Notes: generated by a model not told the origin, from the letters alone. A DNA stretch of 64,000 nt from Granulicella arctica (GCF_013410065.1 NZ_JACCCW010000002.1:372001-436000), one strand, 5' to 3'. Positions 7,968 to 15,840 are shown, numbered from the stretch's first letter. Made by a program: numbers and translations.

Positions 7968-8294
7968 ATGGAGAGTTCTGAGGCCCAGATAAAGAGCGGC
8001 TTATTTTCAAGTTGGGGTCTCGCCGCTGTTTCGTGTGCAGTCGGCGAGATCATCCTGATTTCTTTACAGATACATTTTGGGTCGAATCTACAATCGCTCT
8101 CGTTCTGGTATGTCCCTTTCGCGTTCACGGCACCCATGTTCGCTGGTATGGGGGCAATCAAAAAACTTCGCAACAAGACTCATGAACCGGAAAGGTTGGC
8201 GGAGCTATCTCACGAGCTAGGGATACTCGTTTCGACCGCAAACATGACGGTTGTCATTTGCATCGTCAGCTTCATCCTCAGAGGCAATCGCTAG
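7968..8294 (+). CDS. Small membrane protein, candidate immunity to tip 6
   Basis: 108 residues with three hydrophobic helices: ~16-34 (WGLAAVSCAVGEIILISL), ~45-62 (FWYVPFAFTAPMFAGMGA) and ~85-103 (LGILVSTANMTVVICIVSFI), with a charged loop between the second and third. ATG is preceded by GGAGAG. No family is recognised. Its place directly after orphan tip 6 gives it the immunity role by analogy with the rest of the array. It closes the Rhs region. Confidence 0.55.
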   Translation: MESSEAQIKSGLFSSWGLAAVSCAVGEIILISLQIHFGSNLQSLSFWYVPFAFTAPMFAGMGAIKKLRNKTHEPERLAELSHELGILVSTANMTVVICIVSFILRGNR

Positions 8295-8344
8295 ACTAGC
8301 GGATCAAGTCTGTGCTCTTGCATATCCGAGAAGTATCCTTGCGG

Positions 8345-8364
8345 GCCGTCCCCTCGGGGGCGGC
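8345..8364 (+). terminator. GC-rich hairpin after the last immunity gene (copy 2 of two)
   Basis: GCCGTCCCC-TC-GGGGGCGGC forms a nine-base-pair stem with one T-G pair. The surrounding sequence matches the hairpin at 3188-3210 closely. There is no strong T-run. Confidence 0.4.
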
Positions 8365-8410
8365 TTGCTTGCGTCTGAGCCTCTCCATCTGGCCTCTGTG
8401 CCGACCGGGA

Positions 8411-8522
8411 GAAAAGGCGACGGTGCTCTGCACCGGAAGAAAAGGCGACGGTGCTCTGCACCGGAAGAAAAGGCGACGGTGCTCTGCACCGGAAGAAAAG
8501 GCGACGGTGCTCTGCACCGGAA
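8411..8522. repeat. Four tandem 28-bp units, each forming a hairpin
   Basis: The unit starting GAAAAGGCGACGGTGCTC recurs at 8411, 8439, 8467 and 8495 with no visible mismatch. Each contains CGGTGC-TCT-GCACCG, a six-base-pair stem with a three-base loop. The stretch 8295-8742 holds no gene besides these repeats and the hairpin at 8345. Units are directly joined without spacers, so it is not a CRISPR array. Possible roles are transcript-end stabilisation or a protein-binding array on the mobile element. Confidence 0.9.
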
Positions 8523-8742
8523 GTAGGGTGACACGTCATCCCCAATAGGGAACTGCAAAGCTACCCAAAGTTCACGATTGATAACGTGTTTGCTTTCAGT
8601 AGCGCGTGTTTTTGCGTTTCCGACTGTAAACGCCGTTGAAATGGATAACATCCGTATCAATGGCGGCGGTTTGCAGAAACCGGTGGTGCGGTGGAAGCAT
8701 CAAAACGCTTCAAGGGACTATCTGTTCCAGGTGGCAAATCGA

Positions 8743-9168
8743 ATGGCCTCCGGTAACGACAAGCCGCAAGAAACTGCTACGCCGTCGGCATCTACGGTCT
8801 CGGTAAATGAGAGCTCCCGTGCAAAATCGATTGCCACGCGCCTCACCGACGCGGAGTTCGGTGAGGTTGAGGCAGCAGCCGCTGATGCCGGTAAGAAGGT
8901 GGCGGAATGGCTGCGCGAGGCGGCGCTTGCCCACGCCCGCGCGAGTGCTGGTGCAGTGGAGCAAACCGATCCGATCTTGCTGGCGGAGATTATGGGGATG
9001 CGCTCGCTCATGCTGAATCTGTTTGCGAGAGCGTCAGAAGGTCCACTGACAACCGAAGACTTACGCAAGATGTCGGCCTATTCGGACTCCATTAAGGAGC
9101 AAAGGGCGCAGGATTACATGGCGCAGAGGCGTCGCCGGAAAAGTCCCAAAGCCACGGACAAGCCGTAA
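8743..9168 (+). CDS. MobC-like mobilization accessory protein
   Basis: ATG 8743 follows AGGTGG with good spacing and gives 141 residues; an upstream ATG at 8641 lacks a ribosome binding site. After a low-complexity N-terminus, SKSIATRLTD-like sequence (AKSIATRLTDAEFGEVEAAA) and KVAEWLREAALAHAR resemble the ribbon-helix-helix and helical region of MobC/relaxosome accessory proteins. The C-terminus is basic (AQRRRRKSPK), fitting DNA binding. Its stop overlaps the next ATG (TAATG), and a MobF relaxase follows 1.4 kb downstream. Inferred role: binding at oriT to assist the relaxase. Confidence 0.6.
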   Translation: MASGNDKPQETATPSASTVSVNESSRAKSIATRLTDAEFGEVEAAAADAGKKVAEWLREAALAHARASAGAVEQTDPILLAEIMGMRSLMLNLFARASEGPLTTEDLRKMSAYSDSIKEQRAQDYMAQRRRRKSPKATDKP

Positions 9169-10061
9169 TGAAACTCTCCCACATTCGGTTTGCGTTTCCC
9201 TGGCGTATCGCGTTCATCCTGGTTCTGCTTCCGTGTCTCCCCATACTCGGCTTCTGGGCATGGTTGCATTGGGAAGTACCGCCACTTCAGCGGTATTATC
9301 TGGTGGCATATTGGCACAGTTCCGAGACAGCAAATCAACCAGATTCTCAGACTCAAATCCGGTGGCTCATGGAGACGGCTCCCGGGCGTAAGAGACAGTG
9401 GCTGTTCGCCCCCGATGTCACCGAAGGAAGCCAGAGTGATCTCCCTTTGGAACTCTCGTCTTTTGCTGTTCAACAAGGATGGACAGGCATAGAAAGAACC
9501 GCCGTAGAAAGCATGGATTCCACCGAGCTCGAAAAGCTCCTGCGTGAGGATTTTTATGACGGCGAAAGTTTCCGCCGACTCATCAATGAACCGCTACTCT
9601 ATGGTGTCGCGGCCTGGCTGATCATCGCCTATTTGGCATTCGTGATGAGAGGGGACATCGGGTACGAATGGAGACAGCTTCGGCGCGTAGTTACAGAGCC
9701 CCAATGGTCATCGAATTATGGAAGGAATTGGCCCGAGAATCGAGACGGGATTGTTGCTGGAATTCGGTTGCAAATTGTCCACTGGATTATTGAGCAGAGG
9801 ACAGAGCTTCAGTGGCCTGCAATCAGTCGCAGATTCGATCTTAAGAAGTTGCCAAATCCAGAGACGCTTCGTGGGAGTGACCGACCGGCAGCAACTCAGG
9901 TTCGCGGCGAGGTTTCTACTGCACGGCAACTCGCTACTGCACTCCCCTCTCAGTCCCCGAAACCAACGTCTCAGCGACGCACTATCTTCCCCGGATCGTC
10001 TCCATCGGATGCTGTGCGTTCGCAAGCAGAACCGTGGGATGAATCGAAATGGATTGATTGA
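9168..10061 (+). CDS. Conjugation-associated membrane protein of unknown function
   Basis: 297 residues. Helix 1 is near residues 12-32 (WRIAFILVLLPCLPILGFWA). A periplasmic-type region follows to ~140, with APGRKRQWLFAPDV and LLREDFYDGESFRRLINEP. Helix 2 is near 145-160 (LYGVAAWLIIAYLAFVM), then a basic cytosolic part with a disordered Pro/Ser-rich tail ending in PWDESKWID. The layout (two N-terminal helices around a small periplasmic domain) recalls the membrane part of TraD/VirD4 coupling proteins, but no Walker motif is present. It is either a separate membrane subunit typical of this element type or a coupling protein that lost its ATPase. It is translationally coupled to the MobC-like gene. 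Confidence 0.45.
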   Translation: MKLSHIRFAFPWRIAFILVLLPCLPILGFWAWLHWEVPPLQRYYLVAYWHSSETANQPDSQTQIRWLMETAPGRKRQWLFAPDVTEGSQSDLPLELSSFAVQQGWTGIERTAVESMDSTELEKLLREDFYDGESFRRLINEPLLYGVAAWLIIAYLAFVMRGDIGYEWRQLRRVVTEPQWSSNYGRNWPENRDGIVAGIRLQIVHWIIEQRTELQWPAISRRFDLKKLPNPETLRGSDRPAATQVRGEVSTARQLATALPSQSPKPTSQRRTIFPGSSPSDAVRSQAEPWDESKWID

Positions 10062-10531
10062 CGAAGAGAGTTCCGATGTCTCTGTGTATTCCAGGCCGAA
10101 TCGCGTATCAACTTGGCATCGCTTCCCTCAACTCTAAGCAGCATAGACAGCCTTCACATTAATCTCCCTTCAACTCGTCTCAAAGAGCTGCTTGACGAGA
10201 GCTACTTGAGGCGCTGAATGTCCCTATCTTGAGCCTGGAATACACCAGTTGGAAGTCACGAGTAAAGTGTTGCTTGAGGCTCTTATTAAGCAGCGTATTG
10301 AGTCTCCATTGAGTCAGCTACAGCTCTTGCATTAGTCGAGTAATTGCTATTCAAATCACTGGTCCATTACTCCTCTAATAGCTTTGCGTAAGATAGAAAT
10401 AATCAATAGCCATAGGTGTTTCGTCGATCGTCGCACCAAAAATATTTCGGCAATAACGACCCACTTATCCACAAATCTCGGCTACGATGTGAATCAAGAC
10501 AGTAACTAGCTGCTGTCTCACGGGCCAAGAT
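10062..10531. other. Gene-free region upstream of the relaxase, oriT candidate
   Basis: No coding frame stands out in these 470 bases. They are more AT-rich than the flanks and contain inverted repeats: GAGTAAT (10337-10343) with ATTACTC about 30 bases later, and GACAG with CTGTC around TAACTAGCTG just before the relaxase ATG (about 10498-10517). Known: oriT of MobF systems usually lies next to the relaxase gene and carries inverted repeats. No nic consensus could be assigned by eye. Confidence 0.3.
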
Positions 10532-13291
10532 ATGTTGACTATCTCTAAATCGCTATCTGCTGGACAAGCACGAACGTATCACGCTCGCGAGTTCACCTCC
10601 GAGCGCCAGAACTACTGGAGCCGCGATCAGCAGGGACACACCGAGTGGCAGGGAAGCCTCGCGAAGGAGTGGGGCTTACACGGCGACGTAGGGGTTGAGG
10701 AGTTTGCTCGCTTGAGCGAAGGTAGGCATCCCGCGAGTGATGCGCAGCTCGTCAAGCACCAGCCTGCCAGGACCTACGAGAATCAGTACGGCAAGCAAAT
10801 CACCAGTTCAGAACACCGTGCAGGATGGGATGCGACGTTCTCCGCACCCAAGTCTGTTTCGCTAACAGCCCTTGTGGGTGGCGATGATCGTGTACGTGAG
10901 GCGCATCGTGAAAGTGTTCGCGTGGCGTTGCAGGAGTTGGAGCGGTACACACAGGCTCGCATTGGTAACGTCCATGCGCCCGAGACAACAGGCAAGTTCG
11001 TCACCGCTACCTTCGAACATGACACCGCTCGTCCTGTAGACGGCTATGCTGCGCCGCAGCTTCATACTCACGCAGTCGTCTTCAATGTGACTGAGCGAGA
11101 CAATGGGCAGACGCGCGCATTGCAAGAGCGCAGCCTCTTCCAGTCGCAACAGTACGCGACAACCGTGTACCGATCCGAGCTTGCAATGAGGCTGCAAGGC
11201 CTGGGCTATGAGATCGAACGTGGCAAGCACGGGCAGCCTGAGGTCAAGGGTTATTCGCAGGAGTATTTGGAGGCATCGAGCCCGCGCCGTGTGCAGATCA
11301 AAGAACACCTGCATGAGATCGGTAGAGAGGGTGCGGGCGCAGCACAAGTCGCTGCCCATCGCACACGCGACAGTAAAGAGCTTCATTCACCGGAAGAAGT
11401 CTTGAAGCAGCACCGTGAACTTGCAGCGAGGTTCGGCCGTCAAGCAGATCGTGTCGTCGCAAAGGCACAGGGACAGCACCATGAAGTGCAACCGGAAAAT
11501 ACGGCGCAACAGTCGGTGACGTATTCACGCAATCACGTCTTTGAACGCTCCGCAGTTCAGGACGAACGCGCAATCCTGCAAGCGGCGATAGACCGCAGCA
11601 TGGGACAAGCCTCTTACAACCAAGTACGACAGGAATTTGAACAGCGGGTAGCGCGTGGGGAGTTTCGGGCGATTGAGCGGACGGATGGTCGAGCGGCTCC
11701 CCTGTATACCACCTCTGAAATGATTCGTATGGAGCGGGAGATCGTCGGTCACATGCAGCGCGGTAATCAGCGTGGCTATGACGATCCAATGCTGGTATCG
11801 CCGCAATTGCGCATCTGGACTGAGGATCGTCATCCTGAATTGAATCGTTCGCAACGCCAAGCGGTTGATGAAATATTCCTAAGTCGTGAGAAGATCGTCG
11901 GCCTGGATGGTGTCGCAGGCGCAGGCAAAACGACGACGCTGTCCGTGGTCCGTGAAGGTGCCGAAGCGCAGGGGTACAAGGTCGAAGGATTCGCGCCGAC
12001 ATCTCGCGCGGCACACAAGTTGGCTGAGGCGGGTATGGAGACCTCGACTCTCCAGCGTCACCTTGCGAAAGGGACGCAGCCCGAGACTGGAGAGAAGCGC
12101 TTGTATGTGCTCGATGAGTCCTCGCTTGCCTCCACGCGCCAGATGCATGAGTTCATCGAGCGTCTCCATCGGAATGACCGAGTGTTATTGGTAGGAGATA
12201 GTCGTCAACATGAGGCCGTTGAAGCGGGCCGTCCCTTCGCGCAATTGCAAGAAGCAGGGATGCGAACGGCGACATTGAATGACATCGTTCGCCAGCGCGA
12301 TCCAGAGTTGAAACAGGTGGTTGAACAGTTGGCAAGCGGCCAGGTTAGAGCCGCAGTCGAGAGTCTTGACCAGCAGGGCCGAGTACATCAGGTGAAAGGA
12401 CACGATGAGCGTATTGCCGCCATCGCGCGGGAATACGCCAAGTCTCCCGGCGGTACCCTTGTCGTTTCGCCCGACAATCGTTCCCGCAGCGAGATCAATT
12501 TGCGGATACATGATGAATTGCAATCGCTTGGACTTGTGGACAGGGAGGACCATTCTGTGCGGACGCTTGTGCCGCGTCAGGAGATGACCGGAGCGGATCG
12601 TAGTTGGGCACAGCGGTATCAGGTCGACGACATCTTGCGGTACTCGCGCACATCGAAGGAGACCGGCATCGAGAAAGGCGAATACTCCCGCGTCCTTGCT
12701 GTGAACTCTCAGGCGAACACTTTGACGGTGGTGCGAAGAAACGGAGAGCAGGCCACCTATGATCCGCGCCGCCAGGTTGGAGTCTCCGTCTACCGCGAGG
12801 ACGAGAAGAGGTTCTCCGTTGGAGATCGCATCCAGTTCACCGCGCCCAGCCAGGAACTGAAGATTGCCAATCGTGACTTTGGGACTGTCGAGAGCATCGG
12901 GCGTGATGGAACGATGCGGTTGCGGTTGGATGATGAGCGCAAAGTCGAATTCAATCCGCAACAGCATCCGCATGTCGATCATGGGTATGCCGTCACCAGC
13001 TATTCAAGCCAAGGGCAGACGGCGGAGCGTGTGTTGGTCAACGTTGACACGGAACTTGCGGCAAAGGATCTGCTCAACAGCCGCATGGCCTATGTGTCGA
13101 TCTCGCGAGGCCAATTCGACGCGCAGATATTTACGGACAACCGGGAGAAGTTGCCACAGGCATTAGGACATGACGTTTCTCACAAAAGTGCGTATCAAGC
13201 AGAACGGGGAGTACCTGCGCTTGGGCAGAAGATTGACCCCTCATCGGAACACGTGTTGGAGCAGAGCGTGGGATATGGAATGGGTTTGTAA
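10532..13291 (+). CDS. MobF (TrwC/TraI-like) conjugative relaxase-helicase
   Basis: 919 residues. The N-terminal relaxase has candidate catalytic tyrosines Y16 and Y28 (ARTYHAREF, RQNYWSRD), the SAPKSVSL motif near 104-111, and the metal-binding HUH triad around H163 (FEHD) and H178/H180 (PQLHTHAVVFN). The C-terminal half is a RecD-like superfamily 1B helicase with Walker A GVAGAGKTT near residue 459, Walker B-type VLDESSL near 525, LLVGDSRQHEAVEAG and the late SYSSQGQTAERVLV motif. It nicks and unwinds element DNA at oriT for transfer. The length is normal for a compact MobF protein and no domain is broken. A short excisionase-like gene follows. Confidence 0.93.
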   Translation: MLTISKSLSAGQARTYHAREFTSERQNYWSRDQQGHTEWQGSLAKEWGLHGDVGVEEFARLSEGRHPASDAQLVKHQPARTYENQYGKQITSSEHRAGWDATFSAPKSVSLTALVGGDDRVREAHRESVRVALQELERYTQARIGNVHAPETTGKFVTATFEHDTARPVDGYAAPQLHTHAVVFNVTERDNGQTRALQERSLFQSQQYATTVYRSELAMRLQGLGYEIERGKHGQPEVKGYSQEYLEASSPRRVQIKEHLHEIGREGAGAAQVAAHRTRDSKELHSPEEVLKQHRELAARFGRQADRVVAKAQGQHHEVQPENTAQQSVTYSRNHVFERSAVQDERAILQAAIDRSMGQASYNQVRQEFEQRVARGEFRAIERTDGRAAPLYTTSEMIRMEREIVGHMQRGNQRGYDDPMLVSPQLRIWTEDRHPELNRSQRQAVDEIFLSREKIVGLDGVAGAGKTTTLSVVREGAEAQGYKVEGFAPTSRAAHKLAEAGMETSTLQRHLAKGTQPETGEKRLYVLDESSLASTRQMHEFIERLHRNDRVLLVGDSRQHEAVEAGRPFAQLQEAGMRTATLNDIVRQRDPELKQVVEQLASGQVRAAVESLDQQGRVHQVKGHDERIAAIAREYAKSPGGTLVVSPDNRSRSEINLRIHDELQSLGLVDREDHSVRTLVPRQEMTGADRSWAQRYQVDDILRYSRTSKETGIEKGEYSRVLAVNSQANTLTVVRRNGEQATYDPRRQVGVSVYREDEKRFSVGDRIQFTAPSQELKIANRDFGTVESIGRDGTMRLRLDDERKVEFNPQQHPHVDHGYAVTSYSSQGQTAERVLVNVDTELAAKDLLNSRMAYVSISRGQFDAQIFTDNREKLPQALGHDVSHKSAYQAERGVPALGQKIDPSSEHVLEQSVGYGMGL

Positions 13292-13323
13292 GCAGAACGA
13301 ATTGTTCATCAAGGAGCAGACGG

Positions 13324-13566
13324 ATGCAGCCATTTAGCGGCACACACAAGAAGCCACCAGCGCGAGCAACTATTCCAGCTGAGGAGAAGCTGCTCGTTAG
13401 CCGTGGAGAGGCCGCTCAGCTACTCTCCATCAGCCAGCGGGGTCTGGACTACCTGATTGCGAATCGGAAGCTTCCGACGAGAAGAATCGGCGGCAGAGTT
13501 CTGGTTCCTGTGGCTGATCTGAGAAGATATGCGGGTGGCGATCATCCCGAGAACATCGTGGCCTAG
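13324..13566 (+). CDS. Excisionase-family helix-turn-helix DNA-binding protein
   Basis: 80 residues, ATG preceded by AAGGAGCAGACGG. The middle (RGEAAQLLSISQRGLDYLIA then RKLPTRRIGGRVLVPVADLR) is a winged-helix HTH_17/excisionase domain, in which the final strand contacts DNA. Such proteins act as recombination directionality factors or local regulators of integrative elements. It lies between the relaxase and the toxin-antitoxin pair and about 1.8 kb from the integrase end, a plausible partner. A frameshifted homologue remains at 15885-16133 outside the presumed attachment site. Confidence 0.8.
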   Translation: MQPFSGTHKKPPARATIPAEEKLLVSRGEAAQLLSISQRGLDYLIANRKLPTRRIGGRVLVPVADLRRYAGGDHPENIVA

Positions 13567-13608
13567 TTCACCCGAACATATGGGGTGATTTGTTAGCAAT
13601 TTGGTCTG

Positions 13609-13932
13609 TTACACCAGTGCTTCGAGTCCGTGCTTCTCGACCACAAACAAAAGTTTCAAGGCCATTCCGCTCGGCTGCTTGGCTCCCGTCTCCCATTTTT
13701 CAACGGTGGATTCACTGGTATTCAGATAACGGGCAAAAACTGGCTGGCTGACGCGATGCCGTAGCCGCAGCCTCTTGATTTGCGCGGGCTTCAGGGCTGG
13801 AGGTGTCGTCAAACAGGCTTCGTCGAAGCCCTTCATTGTGGTCTTGTCGATTGCTCCAACCTTATGCAGGGCTGTAGCGGAAGAATGGATTGCTTCAAAG
13901 GCATCGCTCTTGAACTTATGCTTAGTTGCCAT
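13609..13932 (-). CDS. HTH-type antitoxin of a RelE/HigB-like toxin-antitoxin pair
   Basis: 107 residues starting MATKHKFKSDAFEAIHSSAT. The N-terminal half is the likely toxin-binding segment. The C-terminal half is an XRE/HigA-like helix-turn-helix (KRLRLRHRVSQPVFARYLNT and SESTVEKWETGAKQPSGMAL). The gene overlaps the end of the toxin gene by about 11 bases, giving toxin-first order as in higBA. It should neutralise the toxin and repress the operon, probably through the inverted repeat at 14310-14326. Confidence 0.8.
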   Translation of the reverse strand: MATKHKFKSDAFEAIHSSATALHKVGAIDKTTMKGFDEACLTTPPALKPAQIKRLRLRHRVSQPVFARYLNTSESTVEKWETGAKQPSGMALKLLFVVEKHGLEALV

Positions 13933-14299
13933 TGCAAATCTCCGTCCAGTCATGATCTTGTATAAGCCGATGCACCTGCTTCGGCGTGAGTGTTCCGTAG
14001 GCCTTCACCAGCTTGCGAAACTCAACTAGCTCATCGTCGTCAATGTTCGCCCGATCTTGCTTCGCGAACAGATACTCGTAGACCCAGAATGTTCCAACCT
14101 TCGCGAGAATGATCGAACGGTATTGGTTTTTCTTTAGGCGCTTCTTGTAGACGCCACCGCCCAAATCGTCGGCTTGTCCAAGTGCAACCTGCGAAATCGC
14201 GGAGCAAAGCTCATCGTCCGTGATGTGCGCCTTTCGTGCTGCTTTCGCAAACCACGAAGTCTTGAAGGCTCTTACATAATTTGTGGACGACGTTGCCAT
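13922..14299 (-). CDS. RelE/HigB-like toxin
   Basis: ATG 14299 gives 125 residues (MATSSTNYVRAFKTSWFAKA); the frame extends 11 codons upstream but through the presumed operator. The sequence matches the RelE-type toxin family common with HTH antitoxins: KAARKAHITDDELCSAISQV, LGGGVYKKRLKKNQYRSIIL and GTFWVYEYLFAKQDRANIDD. Members act as ribosome-associated mRNA endonucleases. The antitoxin gene overlaps its 3' end. On a mobile element the pair probably serves in maintenance. Confidence 0.8.
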   Translation of the reverse strand: MATSSTNYVRAFKTSWFAKAARKAHITDDELCSAISQVALGQADDLGGGVYKKRLKKNQYRSIILAKVGTFWVYEYLFAKQDRANIDDDELVEFRKLVKAYGTLTPKQVHRLIQDHDWTEICNGN

Positions 14300-14309
14300 C
14301 AGAGATAGT

Positions 14310-14326
14310 GTAGCACCTAGTGCAAC
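14310..14326. promoter_or_regulatory. Inverted repeat upstream of the toxin-antitoxin operon
   Basis: GTAGCAC-CTA-GTGCAAC has seven-base arms with one mismatch, centred 19 bases upstream of the toxin ATG on the minus strand. The position and size fit an autoregulatory operator for the XRE-type antitoxin. This role is inferred. Confidence 0.4.
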
Positions 14327-14360
14327 ATTCATTAAATGATCAGCAGGGCGGCGCAGGAAT

Positions 14361-15536
14361 TCAAGCTTTGTGAGTGCGAGAAAGGGCGGCGTTCATTTCG
14401 CTCGATACATGCGCTTTGCTCAGGTGCGTGTACCGGGCGCTCATGGCAATCGTCTTGTGGCCTAGCACCTCTTGAATCACGCGCTGATTAGCATTGTTGG
14501 CGGCGAGGCGTGAGCCAGCGGTGTGCCGGCTGAGCTGATGCCAGCCAAGGCCGGTGATGCCTGTCTCTCGCTTGGCCTTCTCAAACCACTCTCGATTCTC
14601 ACGGATCGTAAACACTCTTCCGTCGAGCTTCATCCGCTTCGTCTCTCTGTTGCCTCTCAGTTCCTGCATTCGGGCTTGGATGTTCTGTTGATCCTTTAGG
14701 GCCTCGTATACGTCATCCGTCATCGGAACGGTATGCGGCACTCCCGTCTTCGTATCCGGCAGAGTGATAAGGCGCAGCTTGAAGTTAACGTCCGCCCAGG
14801 TGAGTGCATACTGATTGCCTTTGCGCATTCCGGTTTGTGAGCCAACCGTGATCTCATTCGGATGCTCGCGCAATTCCAGGCGAGTCATCTCATAGTCCTC
14901 CGGAGTCTCCGCAATCCAACTCTCCAAGACGGCGCGGAGCTTGTCTTCTTCGGCATCGCTCATCCAGCGCGGATGTCCGAGAGTCACGGCAAAATGCGAG
15001 ACGTCGCGGCATGGGTTGGATTCCACTAGCTTCCGTTCTTTCGCATACGTGTAGACGGCAGAGAGGGTGGACTTGTAGCGATTGAGCGTTGCAGCGGCCA
15101 GACCAAGGGAGATAAGCCAATCCTTGATTTCGTGAGGTTCCAGGGAAACTGCCGAACGGTCGCCAAACGCGTCCTTGATGGCTCCGAGACGCTGTGGAGG
15201 GTTCACCTGATCTTTCGGACGTTCGGGGTTGTTCGGGTTCTGGAGATGGGCAAGGTACTGATCGCAGAGTTCACCAATTAGAAGGCTATTGGCTCGATGT
15301 TCCTTGAGCTCTTTCTTTTCGGCCAACGTCAGGAGAGGTTCCGCTGCGCTGGAGGGAAGAGAAGCGACACCCTCTTTGTGACGTAGCCCCTTGGCCGTCT
15401 CCAGCCAGACAACTGCAGATTCGTGGTCCAGGAAGTTCTTCCGAACTCGGCTTCCGTCTGCCTTGTATTGAGCCTCCCACGTTCCTCGATCAGGACGGAA
15501 CTTGATGCCTCGAACCTCTTTTGGCCTTCGTGCCAT
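14361..15536 (-). CDS. Tyrosine recombinase / integrase
   Basis: 391 residues from ATG 15536 (MARRPKEVRGIKFRPDRGTW); longer frames start in the intergenic region. It has an arm-binding N-terminus, a SAM-like core-binding domain near residues 85-165 (LLIGELCDQYLAHLQNPNNP, LAAATLNRYKSTLSAVYTYA) and a catalytic domain with R in QTGMRKGNQYALTW, the H-x-x-R box in WHQLSRHTAGSRL, H in LGHKTI and nucleophile Y in SARYTHLS. It catalyses site-specific integration and excision. The tRNA-Glu fragment 175 bases from its start is the expected attachment site. Confidence 0.93.
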   Translation of the reverse strand: MARRPKEVRGIKFRPDRGTWEAQYKADGSRVRKNFLDHESAVVWLETAKGLRHKEGVASLPSSAAEPLLTLAEKKELKEHRANSLLIGELCDQYLAHLQNPNNPERPKDQVNPPQRLGAIKDAFGDRSAVSLEPHEIKDWLISLGLAAATLNRYKSTLSAVYTYAKERKLVESNPCRDVSHFAVTLGHPRWMSDAEEDKLRAVLESWIAETPEDYEMTRLELREHPNEITVGSQTGMRKGNQYALTWADVNFKLRLITLPDTKTGVPHTVPMTDDVYEALKDQQNIQARMQELRGNRETKRMKLDGRVFTIRENREWFEKAKRETGITGLGWHQLSRHTAGSRLAANNANQRVIQEVLGHKTIAMSARYTHLSKAHVSSEMNAALSRTHKA

Positions 15537-15710
15537 CGCGAGTGCCTCCGCTACCATCATAAATTCCTGGTGGCACTTTGGTGGCACTTTTGTACCGATT
15601 TTCCTGCATGCGTGTGCAAGTCATTGCAAGGTTAAAATCTTGTAAGAATTGCTGTAATAAGGAGTTACTGGTTTATTTGCAGCTTGCTGCGGCTCCCTGC
15701 AAACCCCTAA

Positions 15711-15762
15711 AATCGCCCTCTCAAGGCGAAGAGTCCGGGTTCGAGCCCCGGTAACGCTACCA
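15711..15762 (+). other. 3' half of tRNA-Glu(CUC), presumed right attachment site
   Basis: The anticodon stem TCGCC/GGCGA encloses the loop CTCTCAA, anticodon CTC. A T-arm (CCGGG-TTCGAGC-CCCGG) and a 3' acceptor strand ending in CCA follow. The D-arm and 5' acceptor strand are absent upstream, where the sequence is unrelated, so this is not a functional tRNA. It directly follows an integrase gene. Known: integration at tRNA genes leaves the chromosomal 3' end at the distal junction. The intact tRNA and the repeat at the left end should lie left of the window. Confidence 0.75.
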
Positions 15763-15840
15763 ATGTATCCTTCAAAATGAATAGTTGCAGGTCTTGCGGT
15801 GAGAACACCCGCAGGGCTGAAATCAGGTGAGATACGAAAA

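Larger units (their letters stand above)
1..15762. mobile_element. Right part of a presumed integrative mobilizable element carrying an Rhs toxin array
   Basis: Seen: a tyrosine integrase, a MobF relaxase, a small mobilization protein and a toxin-antitoxin pair lie together, and the integrase is followed by an isolated 3' half of a tRNA-Glu gene with no 5' half beside it. Known: integrases of this kind recombine at tRNA 3' ends; the intact tRNA stays at one end and the original 3' end is left at the other. Inferred: 15711-15762 is the right attachment site and the element extends left beyond base 1, with the Rhs array as cargo. No type IV secretion ATPase or mating-pair genes are visible here, so it is either mobilizable only or has those genes outside the window. 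The left boundary is unknown, and the Rhs array could be older chromosomal DNA. Confidence 0.5.

Noticed and set aside
8411..8522. Regular repeats that could suggest a CRISPR array
   Set aside because: Units are directly adjacent with no variable spacers, and no cas genes are present; it is a tandem minisatellite with hairpins.
11298..12014. Open frame of 238 codons on the minus strand
   Set aside because: It lies fully inside the relaxase gene, is Arg/His/Pro-rich and has no ribosome binding site; it is a shadow of a GC-biased gene.
12185..12982. Open frame of 265 codons on the minus strand
   Set aside because: It is antisense to the well-supported helicase half of the relaxase and has no family-like motifs.
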